This document shows positions 8,601 to 19,036 of a stretch of DNA of 64,000 nucleotides, piece after piece. The notes under the pieces are model-generated. The model was not told the DNA's origin. It saw nothing but the letters and a program-made list of their open reading frames with translations, and did not search any database. The stretch's first letter is position 1, and every line of letters starts with the position of its first letter. Made by a program: the position numbers and the translations under genes. This DNA comes from Lepeophtheirus salmonis (taxonomy: Eukaryota; Arthropoda; Copepoda; Siphonostomatoida; Caligidae): the NCBI RefSeq assembly GCF_016086655.4, contig NC_052143.2, forward strand, positions 29,093,886 through 29,157,885. Reading direction: 5' to 3'.

Positions 8601-11360
8601 GATCTGTAGCGATTAGCTACACCGGCAAATATGACATGTTCTCCCCAAAGGACTTTATCGTTGAATAATAATCTGTATAGATTTTACTAGAATTAAGTTA
8701 GTATGTTTTATGAGTGTCTCTGCTACATCGTAATTAATCATGTTTCTCTTCTTAAAACTATTTCCCAGTAGATAGAATATCTTTTTACAAGAAAATGAAG
8801 TGGCAAATATTGATGAACATCTAACGTCTAACTTAAAATGTTTAAGAAATACTCTTTTTCCCTCGGTATTCCAATACTGTAGCGGGTCATTTGATCAATC
8901 GATACAGAGCAATTCTAAATATTGATTCTTAAATAATACCAGGTGTTTCATTGAAATCTGAAGGTTGAGTAAATGAAATTAATTAAAGCATAAACAATTA
9001 TTTACAAAACAAAACAAACTTTAGCTCTCTACCTTACGTACAAGTTGAGAAAATGAATTTTGAACGAATTACCATTCCCCCACTTTTTGCAATTGGGTGA
9101 CTCCAGGACAACTGTCTACGCCGTCAGCAAGTCCAAATCGTACTTTAGTTGTATTTTGATCTTTATATTGTTTCATCTACTATTTCGATAATTTTAATAA
9201 AGGCTAATACAAAAAAATAGCATTTATCACATCCTTAAGGCTCACAAGGAACAAATAACAATAGTCAACACATTTTGCTCATGGATCGAGATCTTGTTTT
9301 CCTTCTATCTTTTAGTTTGAGAAACATAAAAATGACTTGTACAGCTTAAGTTGTAAGTTATAAGGCCTTTCAGTATATCAGCAGTTTACTGTCATGACGA
9401 ATAATTAGATTAGAGCTACTTGAATTACTATGATGTATTGGGTCGTCTATTGAAATATTTAATATTTAAATAGTTAAAGAAGGTTTAGCACTTGAAAAAC
9501 AAACAAGCAAAAGAAATTAGTTACAAAACAAAACAAACTAGAACTCTCTATTTTACATACAAGACGAGAAAATTACTCTTGAACGTGTCGAACCAATATC
9601 CATTAGATCACTTTAAGGATTTAGGGGTCTTCAGGGACCAACCGTCTACGCTGTTAGTAAGTCCAAAACGTTGCAGAAGAGGTAGGGCTCTGTCAAAAAG
9701 GCCAAACTGGACGCGGGGGAGTTAAAGAAAACAGCTCAGGCCAATCCCCTCAAGTTCATGAGGGCCCATGCAAGGGATCTCGAAGTCTCTCACCAGACTG
9801 TCCTGTGAGCTATAAAAAAGTGAGTGGAAAGATCTTTGTGAGGGTTAAGAAGCCACAAGCAATGAAAGAACCCCATTTCCTCCCTTGCAATACTTTTTTG
9901 ACTTCTATTAAACTATTTTTTGACACTTTTGGCCCGCAACAACCAAGATGCTACCCCCGCCCCCTACTACAACTTTAGGGTGCATGTCAAGGGAAAGGCC
10001 TGCAGTGACCGTGATCCAAACAACGAGGCTCTCAAAGTCACTGTCAATACTGGGACGTCATAACAGGTGTCTACATTAATGATTAAGAGAGCTCAGAAAC
10101 ACTTTTATTTATAGTACTAATTTCGTTGAAATTCTATTATTAGTTAATAAATTATATTTTGTTGAAGTTTAAAATTCAATGTGTTCAGATTGTAATGTAC
10201 CACTCGTCTGTATTCCGTGGCCCTTGGTCACTGCAGTTAAAACTGTCAGTTATAAACAGTAAGAGTTTGACAAGCCTTAGAACTAGTTATATCTTGTATA
10301 ATTGTTATAATCTGTAGGTTAATGTCGCATTCCTATCCTATGTTATAACTAACTTCCTTTAGAAATATTTTTAAATTGTGTGCCCTCAGCATGCTTTACA
10401 TTGAATAGTTATTTGTATTTCGCAGAAAAAATGGGATATTCTTTGATATGGACAATAAATAACTAGATACTTGATTACTCGAAACTCATACTCGAATAAA
10501 TGTGTTGAGTTTCCGTGGTTCGAATACAAACTATGTCGAGTTTTTCAAGATATATTTTGGACGAGCTAGAGTAATTGACAAAAAAAAAGTATTTTTTTAT
10601 GTTTGTCAAACTCTACTGTTACTCCAATCCAACACTAATACATATTATAACGTGTGAAGGGGCTTGGAAAAAATACTTTTAAGAATATTTATAGTCCTTA
10701 TATAATATGACACTTGACTCTATTAATGTAATGACTAAATCGTATATTTTAATTACCTTTACTCCCTTCAAGATTTCTGTCCAAATATTCATTAATTGGC
10801 TCTTAAATATATATATTTTTTAAATGTTATAATTCAGAATTATAAAAGGAATCTCACTTGCAAATCAATCCAATTTGTATGATTTTTTTCCAGATATTGA
10901 ATTAAGTTAATTTCGGCCAATTCCAAAACTATGAATATGAACCCATCCTGAATATCATTTGCAATCATTTTAATAATCCTTTTAGAGTCGGATAAATCTC
11001 TAAGGAAATCAATTTCTTTTTGAAGAAGCAAATCATGACGCTCATTTTCTGCCATGGTTATCTTAAAGGTAATAATAGAAACCTCGATATAAATGAAGGA
11101 ACAAAGACTTTAATGAACTCACTTACCTTCAGAGCATAGCTTCTATGGGGGAAAGTCTGTTCATCAAGTGAAAATATGGAAGAGAATCCACCCCGACCTA
11201 ACTCCTTACCGACATTATATGACTTACTTCCTGTAACGAATCCATTTTCCTCTAAATACTTTTGATGCATGTCCAACTTTTTTCTAATGGGATCCTCAAA
11301 GATTCGACGAAGTTTTTTAGCTCTTATAATAAATTGGAGGTAATTATTCATGAGCTTGAC
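5400..11360 (-). CDS. TTK: Mps1/TTK-type spindle-checkpoint protein kinase (multi-exon, partial)
   Basis: Four exons (11360-11127, 11061-10858, 6951-6719, 5649-5400) give about 306 residues covering almost a whole protein kinase domain. The order of motifs (glycine loop, ALK lysine, helix-C Glu, DLKLEN, IDFG, APE, DIWSLG, DPQERVSIDEL) and the linking residues fit the Mps1/TTK family better than other kinases. Family members phosphorylate kinetochore proteins such as KNL1 to start the spindle assembly checkpoint. Splice phases agree at every junction I could define. Between exon 2 (phase 0) and exon 3 (phase 0) about 12-15 residues of the helix-E region are missing, which implies a small exon of a multiple of three bases in the 3.9-kb intron. 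An acceptor at the 5' end of the first exon implies further N-terminal exons, which I did not find. The introns hold several mariner remnants. It could also be a diverged paralogue or a decaying copy; the open exons and clean splice sites argue for a working gene. Confidence 0.72.
5840..6705 (+). mobile_element. Mariner-like remnant inside the last kinase intron
   Basis: On the plus strand the region reads a degenerate HTH-like stretch (TIARNLGLSD) at about 5905, then the third-aspartate block 'CWPPNSPDLNPLDFSV' at about 6360-6410. The right end is a clear terminal repeat: reverse-complemented it starts CAGGGTGCCCAAGCTATC, followed by TA at 6706-6707. The left terminal repeat was not found. 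A segment of about 100 bp holding the catalytic block occurs twice (about 6086-6188 and 6307-6410), a tandem duplication after or during decay. Stops interrupt all frames, and the transposase core between the HTH and the third Asp is missing. The right end lies only about 14 bp from the exon donor. Confidence 0.68.
6719..6951 (-). CDS. TTK: Kinase exon with the catalytic and activation loops
   Basis: Runs from the acceptor 'tttaaag' to the donor 'gtacaa', 77 codons plus 2 bases. It reads EIHDKGIIHMDLKLENF (catalytic loop, with Met in place of the usual HRD Arg), then 'LKIIDFGAAF' (DFG magnesium motif), and 'GTEGLCAPECF' (P+1 loop and APE). Loss of the HRD arginine is expected, as TTK proteins carry H-S-D here. 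The trailing two bases AG combine with T from the next exon to give Ser (ISSIS-QKCDIW). Confidence 0.8.
6991..7604 (-). other. Unassigned open frames inside the large kinase intron
   Basis: Two minus-strand open frames (7604-7338, 88 codons, and 7266-6991, 91 codons) have protein-like, high-complexity composition. The first contains 'SHFYFPQGKYRVFIDEVL'. A third frame bridging them reads 'ITAALMGLPIYAKVASTP' and stops near 7270. I do not recognise a domain in any frame. They lie where the missing helix-E exon of the kinase should be, but none contains a plausible match to it. They could be TE remains, a nested gene or chance. Confidence 0.25.
7605..8935. other. Intronic AT-rich sequence
   Basis: Part of the large intron between kinase exons 2 and 3. 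No gene or element was identified. Several acceptor- and donor-like motifs occur near 8455 and 8565 on both strands, but none yields a kinase-like peptide. Confidence 0.4.
8936..9150 (+). mobile_element. MarA element, 5' fragment
   Basis: Begins with the MarA terminal motif (ggtgtttcattgaaatctga) and runs through the shared leader (acaaaacaaactttagctct) into the transposase start region (gactccaggacaactgtcta, cgccgtcagcaagtcc). It then breaks off. It lies in the kinase intron about 290 bp before a nearly full copy. Confidence 0.65.
9439..10206 (+). mobile_element. MarA copy 1: core-deleted mariner-like element
   Basis: Starts 'gggtcgtctattgaaat' and ends in the inverted form near 'tgttcagattgtaatg'. 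The transposase start, HTH region (agtccaaaacgttgcagaag) and 'ctcaccagactgtcc' block are present. The sequence then jumps at the family's common junction (ttgcaatacttttttgactt) straight to the C-terminal 'ctactacaactttagggtgc' region. All three catalytic acidic residues except possibly the last are lost, and about 70 bp of the C-terminus is also missing. It is non-autonomous and sits in the kinase intron on the strand opposite to the gene. Confidence 0.75.
10207..10857. other. Intronic sequence
   Basis: No gene. Contains 'ctcgaa'-rich sequence (about 10475-10570) that resembles stretches near 27500-27800 and 63595-63740. This may be a diverged simple-sequence repeat. Confidence 0.35.
10858..11061 (-). 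CDS. TTK: Kinase exon with helix C and the hinge
   Basis: Flanked by an acceptor 'ttaag' and a donor 'gtgaga', 68 codons, phase 0 at both ends. It joins the previous exon in frame as YALK-ITMAENERHD. 'LLQKEIDFL' supplies the helix-C glutamate that pairs with the ATP lysine. 'IVLELAEINLIQYL' is the hinge and the start of helix D, matching the Mps1 pattern of an acidic hinge followed by I/N-D/N-L. The exon ends at WIDLQ. Confidence 0.75.
11127..11360 (-). CDS. TTK: Kinase exon with the glycine loop and ATP-binding lysine
   Basis: Begins after an acceptor 'ccccag' and ends at a consensus donor 'gtaagt', phase 0, 78 codons. It encodes a basic helix-like stretch, then 'VGKELGRGGFSSIF' (P-loop) and 'YALK' (the ATP-anchoring lysine in beta-3). 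A Met nine bases into the exon (codon 4, ATG at 11351-11349) could serve as a start if this were the first exon, but the acceptor favours upstream exons carrying the kinetochore-targeting N-terminus expected for the family. Confidence 0.72.
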
Positions 11361-11884
11361 CTGGGGTTTTAATATTATTAATTTCAAATTCTATCTAATG
11401 TCAAAAAGGAAACTAAGTATAAAATTCGATTGTATTTTATCGTGTTTAGAGATATTTTGATAATATGTACAAGGTTTACTTTTTTATATAAAAATATGAA
11501 TTAATAAGAAATTGCGTTCAAAGAAATAGACATGAAGTTTAATTATGTATAGCTACTATGTATCCAATCCATCATTTGGATAAAATTTATATTGAACATG
11601 TATAAATATGTATATAGCAGCAGACCCGGATTGAGAAAACTGTTCAACAAAAATGTGGATACTGAAGGATCTTTATTTGATAAAGGATTATTATCACGTG
11701 AGGAAAATCATGCGTATTTTTGCCATGTTAAAAAACAGAAACTAAAAATCAATATATCATCTCTGGCAATTCGAAGACTGTTATGGAGCAGAGTAGCCTA
11801 GTTGTCATGATGTTTCATTTGATGAGCTGCAATCGATTAAATTCGATGAACAAACAAAAATGAACATTTTTTCATCTTGTAATA
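11361..11884. other. Region upstream of the first visible kinase exon
   Basis: No convincing kinase N-terminal exon. One short plus-strand frame (11592-11801) has no recognisable domain. Confidence 0.4.
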
Positions 11885-12595
11885 ATGAGTGACCAAGAAG
11901 CTTAAAGGCCGTGCATCTCAGATATCGTCGATGCTGATGTTTAGATATTTATGTTTAGAGACATTCTGATGTGCTCCAGGAACCTTGGTTTGAATGTGAC
12001 GAAGATTTATAATGATGAAGAACACCTCTGCAGGGAAGCCGGAAGTGTAGGGTATAATTTATAAAGGGATACGGGGTTTTTTTCGAGCTCAGAGAAGAAG
12101 ATCATCGACAAAACCAAATCGATGAATACCGTCGCAAGCGCCTTCTCTATGGTTGGTAGGACCATCAAGAGGTACATGACGAAGACCCCACACCAATTTC
12201 TGACTAAGGTGATGGAGGCCATGCGGCTCAAGTGGTATATATACACAGAGATGAAACCCCCTTCCTCACCAGTTTTGAACTCCTGGACTAAGTTGTGTAG
12301 GACACTTTGGAGAAGGAAACCAACAAACCTCCTCACCCAAATGTGGACACAACGAAGGCAACCATATTGACTGAAGGGGGCAACTTTTCTGATGAGTTTG
12401 ACATCATCTCCTGTAAGGCTTTCCAGCGACGTGTAAAGGGTGTGATTGGTGCTGAAGATGTCCATATTGAGAGACAAAGTTTGAAAGGGCCTCTTTTTGA
12501 GAAACTATTTTATTGTTGTTATTTTTGAAAATTAAAAAAATATTGGAGTATTTCTAAATCAACCTATCGAGTGGACGATTTGCTCCACCAACCTG
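11885..12595 (+). mobile_element. Core-deleted mariner-like element
   Basis: The N-terminal part reads through an HTH-like stretch (NLGLNVTKIYND, then MNTVASAFSMVGRTIKRYM) to 'TPHQFLTKVMEAMRLK'. It then drops directly into the C-terminal block 'NKPPHPNVDTTKATIL ... AFQRRVKGVIGAE ... HIE', which is the usual mariner ending. The whole catalytic core, about 150-180 codons, is deleted. The right end is a candidate terminal repeat (reverse complement CAGGTTGGTGGAGCAAATCG) followed by TA at 12596-12597; the left terminal repeat is not certain. Stops are present even in the retained part, so the element makes no product. Confidence 0.7.
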
Positions 12596-12899
12596 TAATA
12601 ATAATAACAGCTGAGGGGAAAAAATATTTTTTCATATCACTAATTCTAAAAAAATAATAGCGACCTAAAAAATACAGAGGATTTTCGTCACTATCATTAT
12701 CTGCTTAGAAACTAGTTATTTTATTTATAAAAATGTCGGAAGCTGTAGTCATATCAAACTAATATTTTGTTTCAACGCAAAACTGAGTAAAGCCAAAAAG
12801 ATATGTTTTCATTAGGAATGGATGTCATAATTATTTTTTAAACGTGTACACTCTGATATCTGAGAGTAAATTTTATCCTTCAGAATTATATAATAATTA

Positions 12900-13260
12900 G
12901 GGATTTTAGTTATTTTCTCAAAAAATCTCAAAAAATGAAATTTTCTTTTCATAATTTAATTTGTAATTTTTTTGCAAAAAATCTAATATTTGATTTTTTT
13001 ATTTTAAATTTGTACATTGGAAATTTAATTTTGGATTTTTTTTTTTGAGAACAGCTCTGAATTTTGGATATTTTTTTTAGTTTATTTTGGTGAACAGCTG
13101 TGGATTTTTGAACTTTATCCAAAGAAATAAATAATTTTTTGTGAGCCACTGTAGATTTTTGATTTTTTTTTTTCAAAAAAAAATTAATTTTTTGAGAATA
13201 GCCATGGGTTTTTGAAAAAAATTTAAATATCAAATTTTATATAGGATTTTTTTTTTGATA
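12900..13260. repeat. Degenerate AT-rich tandem repeat
   Basis: Four diverged units share a core like 'gagaacagctctgaatttt': at about 13047, 13090, 13141 and 13194, spaced 43-53 bp and joined by T-runs. The same wording recurs at 22740-22890 and inside the MITE at 13519-13686, so this is probably an expanded internal part of that MITE family. The long minus-strand open frame here is a by-product of T-runs. Confidence 0.5.
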
Positions 13261-13384
13261 GCAAAATGGTATCTTTTAACTATTATTTAAAATATTGAAG
13301 TACCAGAATTGGCTTTGGGATTTTTCTTTTGAATCGTTCCATTACTTCCTATTAGTATACTTTTTCCATCATAAGAAGTAAGTT

Positions 13385-13450
13385 TTTATACCCCAGATGA
13401 CGTCACTATATAATTTTTCCTCATGACGTATGCAACTATTTCTTCCCTTG
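13385..13450. repeat. Dispersed repeat with a TGACGTCA octamer, copy 1
   Basis: 'ccagatgacgtcact' followed by 'tgacgtatgcaa' and 'tttcttc' matches 45983-46045 in order and spacing. The palindromic octamer (13398-13405) is a consensus CRE/ATF-type site. Whether it acts as one is unknown. Confidence 0.5.
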
Positions 13451-13518
13451 TTAATTCAGTTTAAAGCGTGAATTCATTGAGATTGCTTAATTAGTTATAG
13501 AGTAATAATAATGAAAAA

Positions 13519-13686
13519 CAGGGGTGCCCGCAGGATTAAATTTTGAAAAGAAAAATTGAAAAATTAAATTTTTTCTGAAACATAATATCAAAAATTATAT
13601 TTCAAATATTTATTCAATTTTCTAGCAAAAATCAAAAATTCCTTAATTTTTTTTTTGGGGGGGGCAGCTCTTCCAGCCCACCCCTG
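13519..13686. mobile_element. Short hAT-like MITE
   Basis: The left end CAGGGGTGCCCGCAGGA and the right end, whose reverse complement is CAGGGGTGGGCTGGA, form an inverted terminal repeat of about 8-10 bp around 150 bp of T/A-run sequence. The termini suit hAT-mobilised MITEs. No perfect 8-bp target duplication was seen. Confidence 0.5.
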
Positions 13687-16600
13687 TGGACGATTTGAAT
13701 TATATTCAATGCAGGGAAGGACAAAAAAGTAGCTTCTTAACTCCAAATTACTCATTAATAGTATATATTTATATATATATATATTACAAATACCTGTCAA
13801 TTGATAAAGATACGAAATCTTTTATAAATTGAACCATCTTGGTTTAATTATCCGGAGGTGACCCTTTTTGTCTAAAAATATGCAGGTATTTTTACATTAA
13901 TATTCCAGCTATGAGTATTATCCAAAACCGTCCAATTCACATATTAGGTATCTTGGAAAATGCCAATTTACAGTGCAAAAAAAACTTAAAAAAGGCGTGC
14001 ACAGAGGTCTAGAAGTGTTTTTCGGATCCCCAAGAAATACTTGATTTTCATTACTTGAATGGTAAAAATTAATTTTACGCTTTTTATGTGTAATCAAGAT
14101 AAATATTTAATCTTTCACCCATTTTTGTTTACCTCAGTACGTTGCTTCGTTTAATCGCACAATTCGATATAAAATAAGCTATCTTAAGATAGCCTTTGAA
14201 ATCACGGATCAGGTGTAATGGATTAAAAAAAAACCGGAAAATAGAAGTTCATATATATATTTATCTAATATTTTTGAAAGATTTTTACTAATTTTTTGAT
14301 GTGAAGTACCTAAATAAATTTTAAATCGACATTAGCACCTTCAATCTTTATCATTTTGCAATAAAAAATACTTTTTTACTGTTATCTGTAGTTCCTGAAA
14401 ATTTCATTCAATTTTCTTGATGTTTAAGAAAATTAAGTTGTTTTATTGAAATGTCATATTAGATCGCAGATTTTGGTGTAAGTTATAACATAAACAATGA
14501 TAATTTTTTTTTCGATGATTTACCGATAATAAATTGGTCATATTTTCTATAATATTGAAGTTAGAACATTATTTTTGTATCAAAATGTCTTCGTTACAGT
14601 TATCTATTAGATATAACAGTTTTAAAAGGAAAATATTAAATTTGAAATTTTTTAAAACATACATATGGGTACATCGGCTTAATTAACCCTTAGAAACACA
14701 ACTGGCTCTCACCATTTGTCATGCTGTTACCTTTATAATATTTCCCAAGCTCTCATCCGGAAATAAACAGAAAAAAGGGACAAAATCATTTAGTAGTAGT
14801 TCAATTCTTTTCAATAATAAAACTATTATTTAATCATTGTTCAGGATTGCTCTTGGCTTAATAAAAGCTTATTATAATTCGACCAATCAACGGCGAGAAC
14901 ACTCATTACAGGAAAAGGAGAACCATCAACAGTTGACAGCAAGCAAAATTATGTTTTTATGTCGGTCAGGTTTGTTTCTATAATAACATCGATATTGTAG
15001 GATATGAAATTAGTTTTGATATCTGAACTGTGGATGAGTAGTTACGTGAACGTAAAGTTGATTTTTGTTAAGTATTAGAACATTACCAAACTAATAAAAC
15101 ATAAAAATTCCCAAGATGGTGCAAAAATCCTAAAAAACAATCAAGGAAACAATGCAAATACTTATTCACATTCTTAACAGATCAGTAGAGAAGAATAAGT
15201 AACATATATTGAGGTTCAGTGATTTTTTTGTCTATATATGTTCCGTAATATTTTTTTGAATGACTAATTCCAAACTTTTGATCATAATGACCTCATAAAT
15301 TTAAATTAAAGATTCGTTTACATATAAATTTGACACACAAAAATTGATGTTTAACTGAAATATCTGTCATTTTCTGATAATTTTTTTGCATATTTGTCAT
15401 TTTTTTCCTTATTTTCATTTAACGTCATGTTTCAATTTTTAAGAAGAAGTGTAATAAAGCACTATATTTCGGACATAAAATGATAATATTATCAAAAACG
15501 AACCAGTTATTTTTTTTTTGACAACATTATTCTCCATAACTTTTTTAGTTTTGAAAGAAATAATTTTTTGTTGTATTTTTTTTTCCTCTTCACAATGCTA
15601 ATAAATGTTTTTTTCTACGTTTTTTTGCAGAAATTGTAAAAAATAGTTTTTTTTCCAATTTACTTCCCAAATTTAAATTTGCCCATTTTTGACAAAAGTA
15701 AAAAATGGGCTTCTTATCCAAACATATTTTTTCATTTATGTGGGTATATTATTTGAAGCTTATAACAAATATTTTTTTAAATTCATAATATAATAATTTA
15801 TATAATATACAGGGGCTACGTATATTATAAGTTATAACGTATTATAGAATACCCTTACGCTTGCCCGTATCGAAGGGATACAAAAATCCTTATAGGCTAC
15901 CATTAAGAAAATTTCATTTACCATTACCAATATGATTTCCCGCTCCTTCTTTGTGCCGGGCAACTCTTTGATTGTATTCTATAATCATTAAAAAATAGAA
16001 AACTATCAATCAATTTAAAAGGATAAGTTTTCTTATTTCCAAATATTTATTCTTACATATTTTAATATTTAATAGTGATTTATGTGTAATATGTACTATA
16101 ATTAAAAAAAATGATAGGCCCAACCTTTTTTAAACCCAATATTGAATCAATGGAACATTTTTCAAAGTCAAACTCAGCAATATATTTTTATTTTTGCTAG
16201 CTTTTTACTGCGTTTGCTGTATCAGCAAATTTGAAAAAAGTTATAACTTTTTCAAAAGATATTAATATGAAAATTTACACCTTATATTTTTAGCAATAGA
16301 TGTGTTTACTTTTGCCCCTTAATAAGGTCTAATTAATGTGGGTTCACTGATGTGCTTACGCAAAATTTAGCACGCAATTATTCTTCCTTTTTATTATTAT
16401 TTTTATTTTTATGTAGTAACTTTGTAATTTTCAAAAAAAAAATATAATGAAGTGAAGTTCAGTAATATTAATGAAAACGAGAAATATGCGTTTTGAAAGA
16501 AAACAAACAAGAAATATTGACCAAAACATTCGAATTGTAATAATTAAGTACGTTAAAAACATAGTGGGCGCTTCAAATATTTTTATTTTTAAAATGTTAA

Positions 16601-16782
16601 TTCTTATATAATATTTTATTACCATAGTTATATTAATTTAGAGATGTCAATAAAGTCTTTTTAATTAAATTATTTCATAAAGAATAGTAATATTTTATTC
16701 TAATTTTTAAATTCAAATATTAATTTATTCAGCCTTTCAAAATATTAATGATGGGGAGATTATTCTGACTATAATTCAATTC

Positions 16783-16806
16783 AAGAATCAATAATTATTG
16801 ATTCTT
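16783..16806. repeat. Perfect 24-bp palindrome
   Basis: AAGAATCAATAA followed directly by its reverse complement, with no loop. It lies about 50 bp from a second palindrome. Confidence 0.85.
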
Positions 16807-16858
16807 AAATTGCACAAAATTCTTGAGAATGTTCCGAACTTTGATCCATTGAATCATC

Positions 16859-16893
16859 CATGGAAATCTAGAACATTATTCTAGATTTCCATG
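16859..16893. repeat. Perfect 15-bp inverted repeat
   Basis: CATGGAAATCTAGAA and its exact reverse complement around the loop 'catta'. The hairpin is bracketed by direct copies of 'gaatcatc', which looks like a small insertion or a fold-back duplication. Confidence 0.85.
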
Positions 16894-17073
16894 AATCATC
16901 ATAAGTTTATTTTTTCCCAGAGGCTATATAATTCATACTCTTAAATAAAATATGGGATAAAATGCAGTAGACTTAATAGAATATTTATATAAGACATGTA
17001 ACCCAAATTAATTAAAAGTATCATTCAAAAAAGTATTAAATTTTTTTTAGATCTGTGATACAAATATTCAGAT

Positions 17074-17346
17074 TCATGCTAGACTTAATTTTAATATTAA
17101 AATTCTTATGGTACAAAGCATATATTTTGCAGAAGTTGCCACTATAATTATAGACTGTCGCAGTGTAAAGGAATTACTCAGTACCATCAATCTATGAGTA
17201 TTTATCTCACAAGTTGGTATTTTCAACCTGAGACTATTTAGTCTCTGAATAACTATGGAAGGTCTTTTCACCATAAAATTCATGAGAAAATCGATGCCGG
17301 CAAAATTTTCTTGATAAATCTTTCCCTTCAAACGAACCTGTTTCAA
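17074..17346 (-). pseudogene. Possible pogo/Tigger-type transposase fragment (CENP-B HTH)
   Basis: A 90-codon frame whose first third, 'ENFAGIDFLMNFMVKRPSI', resembles the A-G-x-D-W-x3-F-x-K-R pattern of the second DNA-binding domain in pogo/Jerky/CENP-B-like transposases. The rest does not continue the match, which could mean a frameshift. A stretch of about 55 bp inside it (about 17155-17215, 'ctgtcgcag ... tactcagta ... atttatct') is repeated in diverged form at 17429-17480. A weak call based on one motif. Confidence 0.3.
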
Positions 17347-18311
17347 TAATTTAAGAATAACTTAATATGTTTGTAGTAATTATGTGTGGGTTGATGTGTT
17401 GTACTAACTAATGAGATTCAAATTATCTACTGTCGCAGCATCAATACTCAGTATCACCACTCCATGACTATGTATTTATCTTTATGGTGCGTTAGCACTT
17501 TAGTGAACCCATATTAAGTCTTAAAATTACTTGATTCATTTGATAAACGGGTATACAACGTATAATCCTGGGGATTATTGCACTAACATAAAAATATAAT
17601 TTTTAATTTTTTGTCAGTTAACATTTAATTTTCTTTTATTTCTCTTAGCCCAACAAAGGACCCACTTTTAAACGTTGATTAGTCTCACTCAAACTAGCTA
17701 TAGTTCAGTTGTTAACAATTTCATACTCATAAAAGAAGGATGGGCTAACATAAACTGATTTAGGTAATTTCCCCCTTTTTTGGAGGGAAAGGGTTGAGAG
17801 ATATAATAAAAATATTGACGTGTTTTTATCAACTATTTTCATAAGTTGCCTCTTTTTTATTTAAACCGGCAGACTCAGCGTATTATAGATTTTATAGGGC
17901 ATAAATAGCGAGTTTGTTTATTTTTCTTATTATAATAACTATTTTGTCTCTAGTTCGAACTCCTTACAAAGTGAGATTTTGAAAATATGAATTGAAATTT
18001 TACGGCATAATTAAACAATAATTCCTACAGAAAGCAACCATCTCCTCCTTTTTGTAGTAATAAAAGCTACATATTTTGATTACAAAATTCAAAGTGAACA
18101 TAAATGTCAACCAAAAATAAACAATAACAAATTAAAAATCTCATTTATTCTTATATTAAGACGAAATATTCTTAAGGCAAAATAGATAACGGCAAAAGTA
18201 CCAAACACGTCCAAAGGGAGGATGAGTTTCAGGAATTTTACCTTGCTTTCTGTTAATATTTTCTAAAGCATATGTTGCTCCATAAAATATACAATAAATA
18301 GTATAAAATTG
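17347..18311. other. AT-rich stretch
   Basis: Apart from the diverged duplicate at 17429-17480 noted with the previous feature, nothing recognisable. Confidence 0.45.
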
Positions 18312-19036
18312 ATTAAACTTCAACAAATTATAATTTATTAATTAACAATAGAATTTCAACGAAATTAATACTATAAAAAGATGTGTGTCTGAGCTCTCTT
18401 ACTCATTGATGTAGCGGCTCTTAGTGACAATGATAGCCTCCAGGTGGCGGTTGAAGTACTGGCATTCACTGCACTTTAGTCATATATCATGGCGTCACAG
18501 TCCTGGCTGACAGTGACTTCCCTTCATATGCATCCAAAAGGTGTAGTCAAGGGGGCTGGCATAAGGCCTTAAGGGGGCAAAAAGTATCAAAAAGAGTTCA
18601 AAATAACTCAAAACACTAATTTAAAAGAGCTTTCTAACGAAGAAGATGGGTTTCTTTTTTGATAGCTCTCTGAATAATCTGTCATGAAACCACAATATCT
18701 CTTGCACGAGTCCTCATAAACTTGAAAGGATTGGCTTGGGCTGGTTTTTTTTAACTCCTATGGGTCCAGTTTGGCCTTTATCACAGAGCACATCTTCCTC
18801 AACAACGTTTTGGACTTACTGAAAGTGTAGACGGGGGTCCTGGATACTCCCAACTGTTTGGAGTGCAATTTGGGCATCACGTTCAAGTGTCATTTTCTTG
18901 ACTTGTACATAATTTAGCAGAGCTCAGGTTTTTTTGTTTGTAACTAATTATTTATACTTTAATATATCGGAATATGAATTAATTTCAATGACTCAACCTT
19001 CATTAATGATTGCATTAATAATTGTTCAGATTATTG
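18312..19036 (-). mobile_element. MarA copy 2 (minus strand)
   Basis: Read on the minus strand from 19036, it shows the leader (tgatatattaaagtataaat-like), the start of the transposase (cacttgaacgtgatgcc), the 'agtccaaaacgttgttgagg' block, the common deletion junction at about 18610-18650, and the C-terminal block ending in 'aagagagctcagacacaca'. The end 'tatagtattaatttcgttga' is as in other copies. Several small deletions. No coding capacity. Confidence 0.72.

Larger units (their letters stand above)
13690..17073. other. Long AT-rich non-coding stretch
   Basis: No gene found in 3.4 kb. Contains a (TA)n run near 13760-13786, a 10-bp perfect hairpin at 15681-15710 (GCCCATTTTT/AAAAATGGGC), and the palindromes listed separately at 16783 and 16859. 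A slightly GC-richer patch at 15830-15960 has no recognisable content. Confidence 0.5.

Noticed and set aside
10505..10530. B-box-like 'gtggttcgaata' suggesting a tRNA
   Set aside because: No A box at the right distance and no cloverleaf can be drawn.
12007..12477. 156-codon minus-strand open frame
   Set aside because: Antisense shadow of a mariner remnant whose plus strand carries recognisable HTH and C-terminal motifs.
12949..13233. 94-codon Lys-rich minus-strand frame
   Set aside because: Produced by T-runs in a degenerate tandem repeat; the low-complexity composition (K, S, Q, F) has no protein features.
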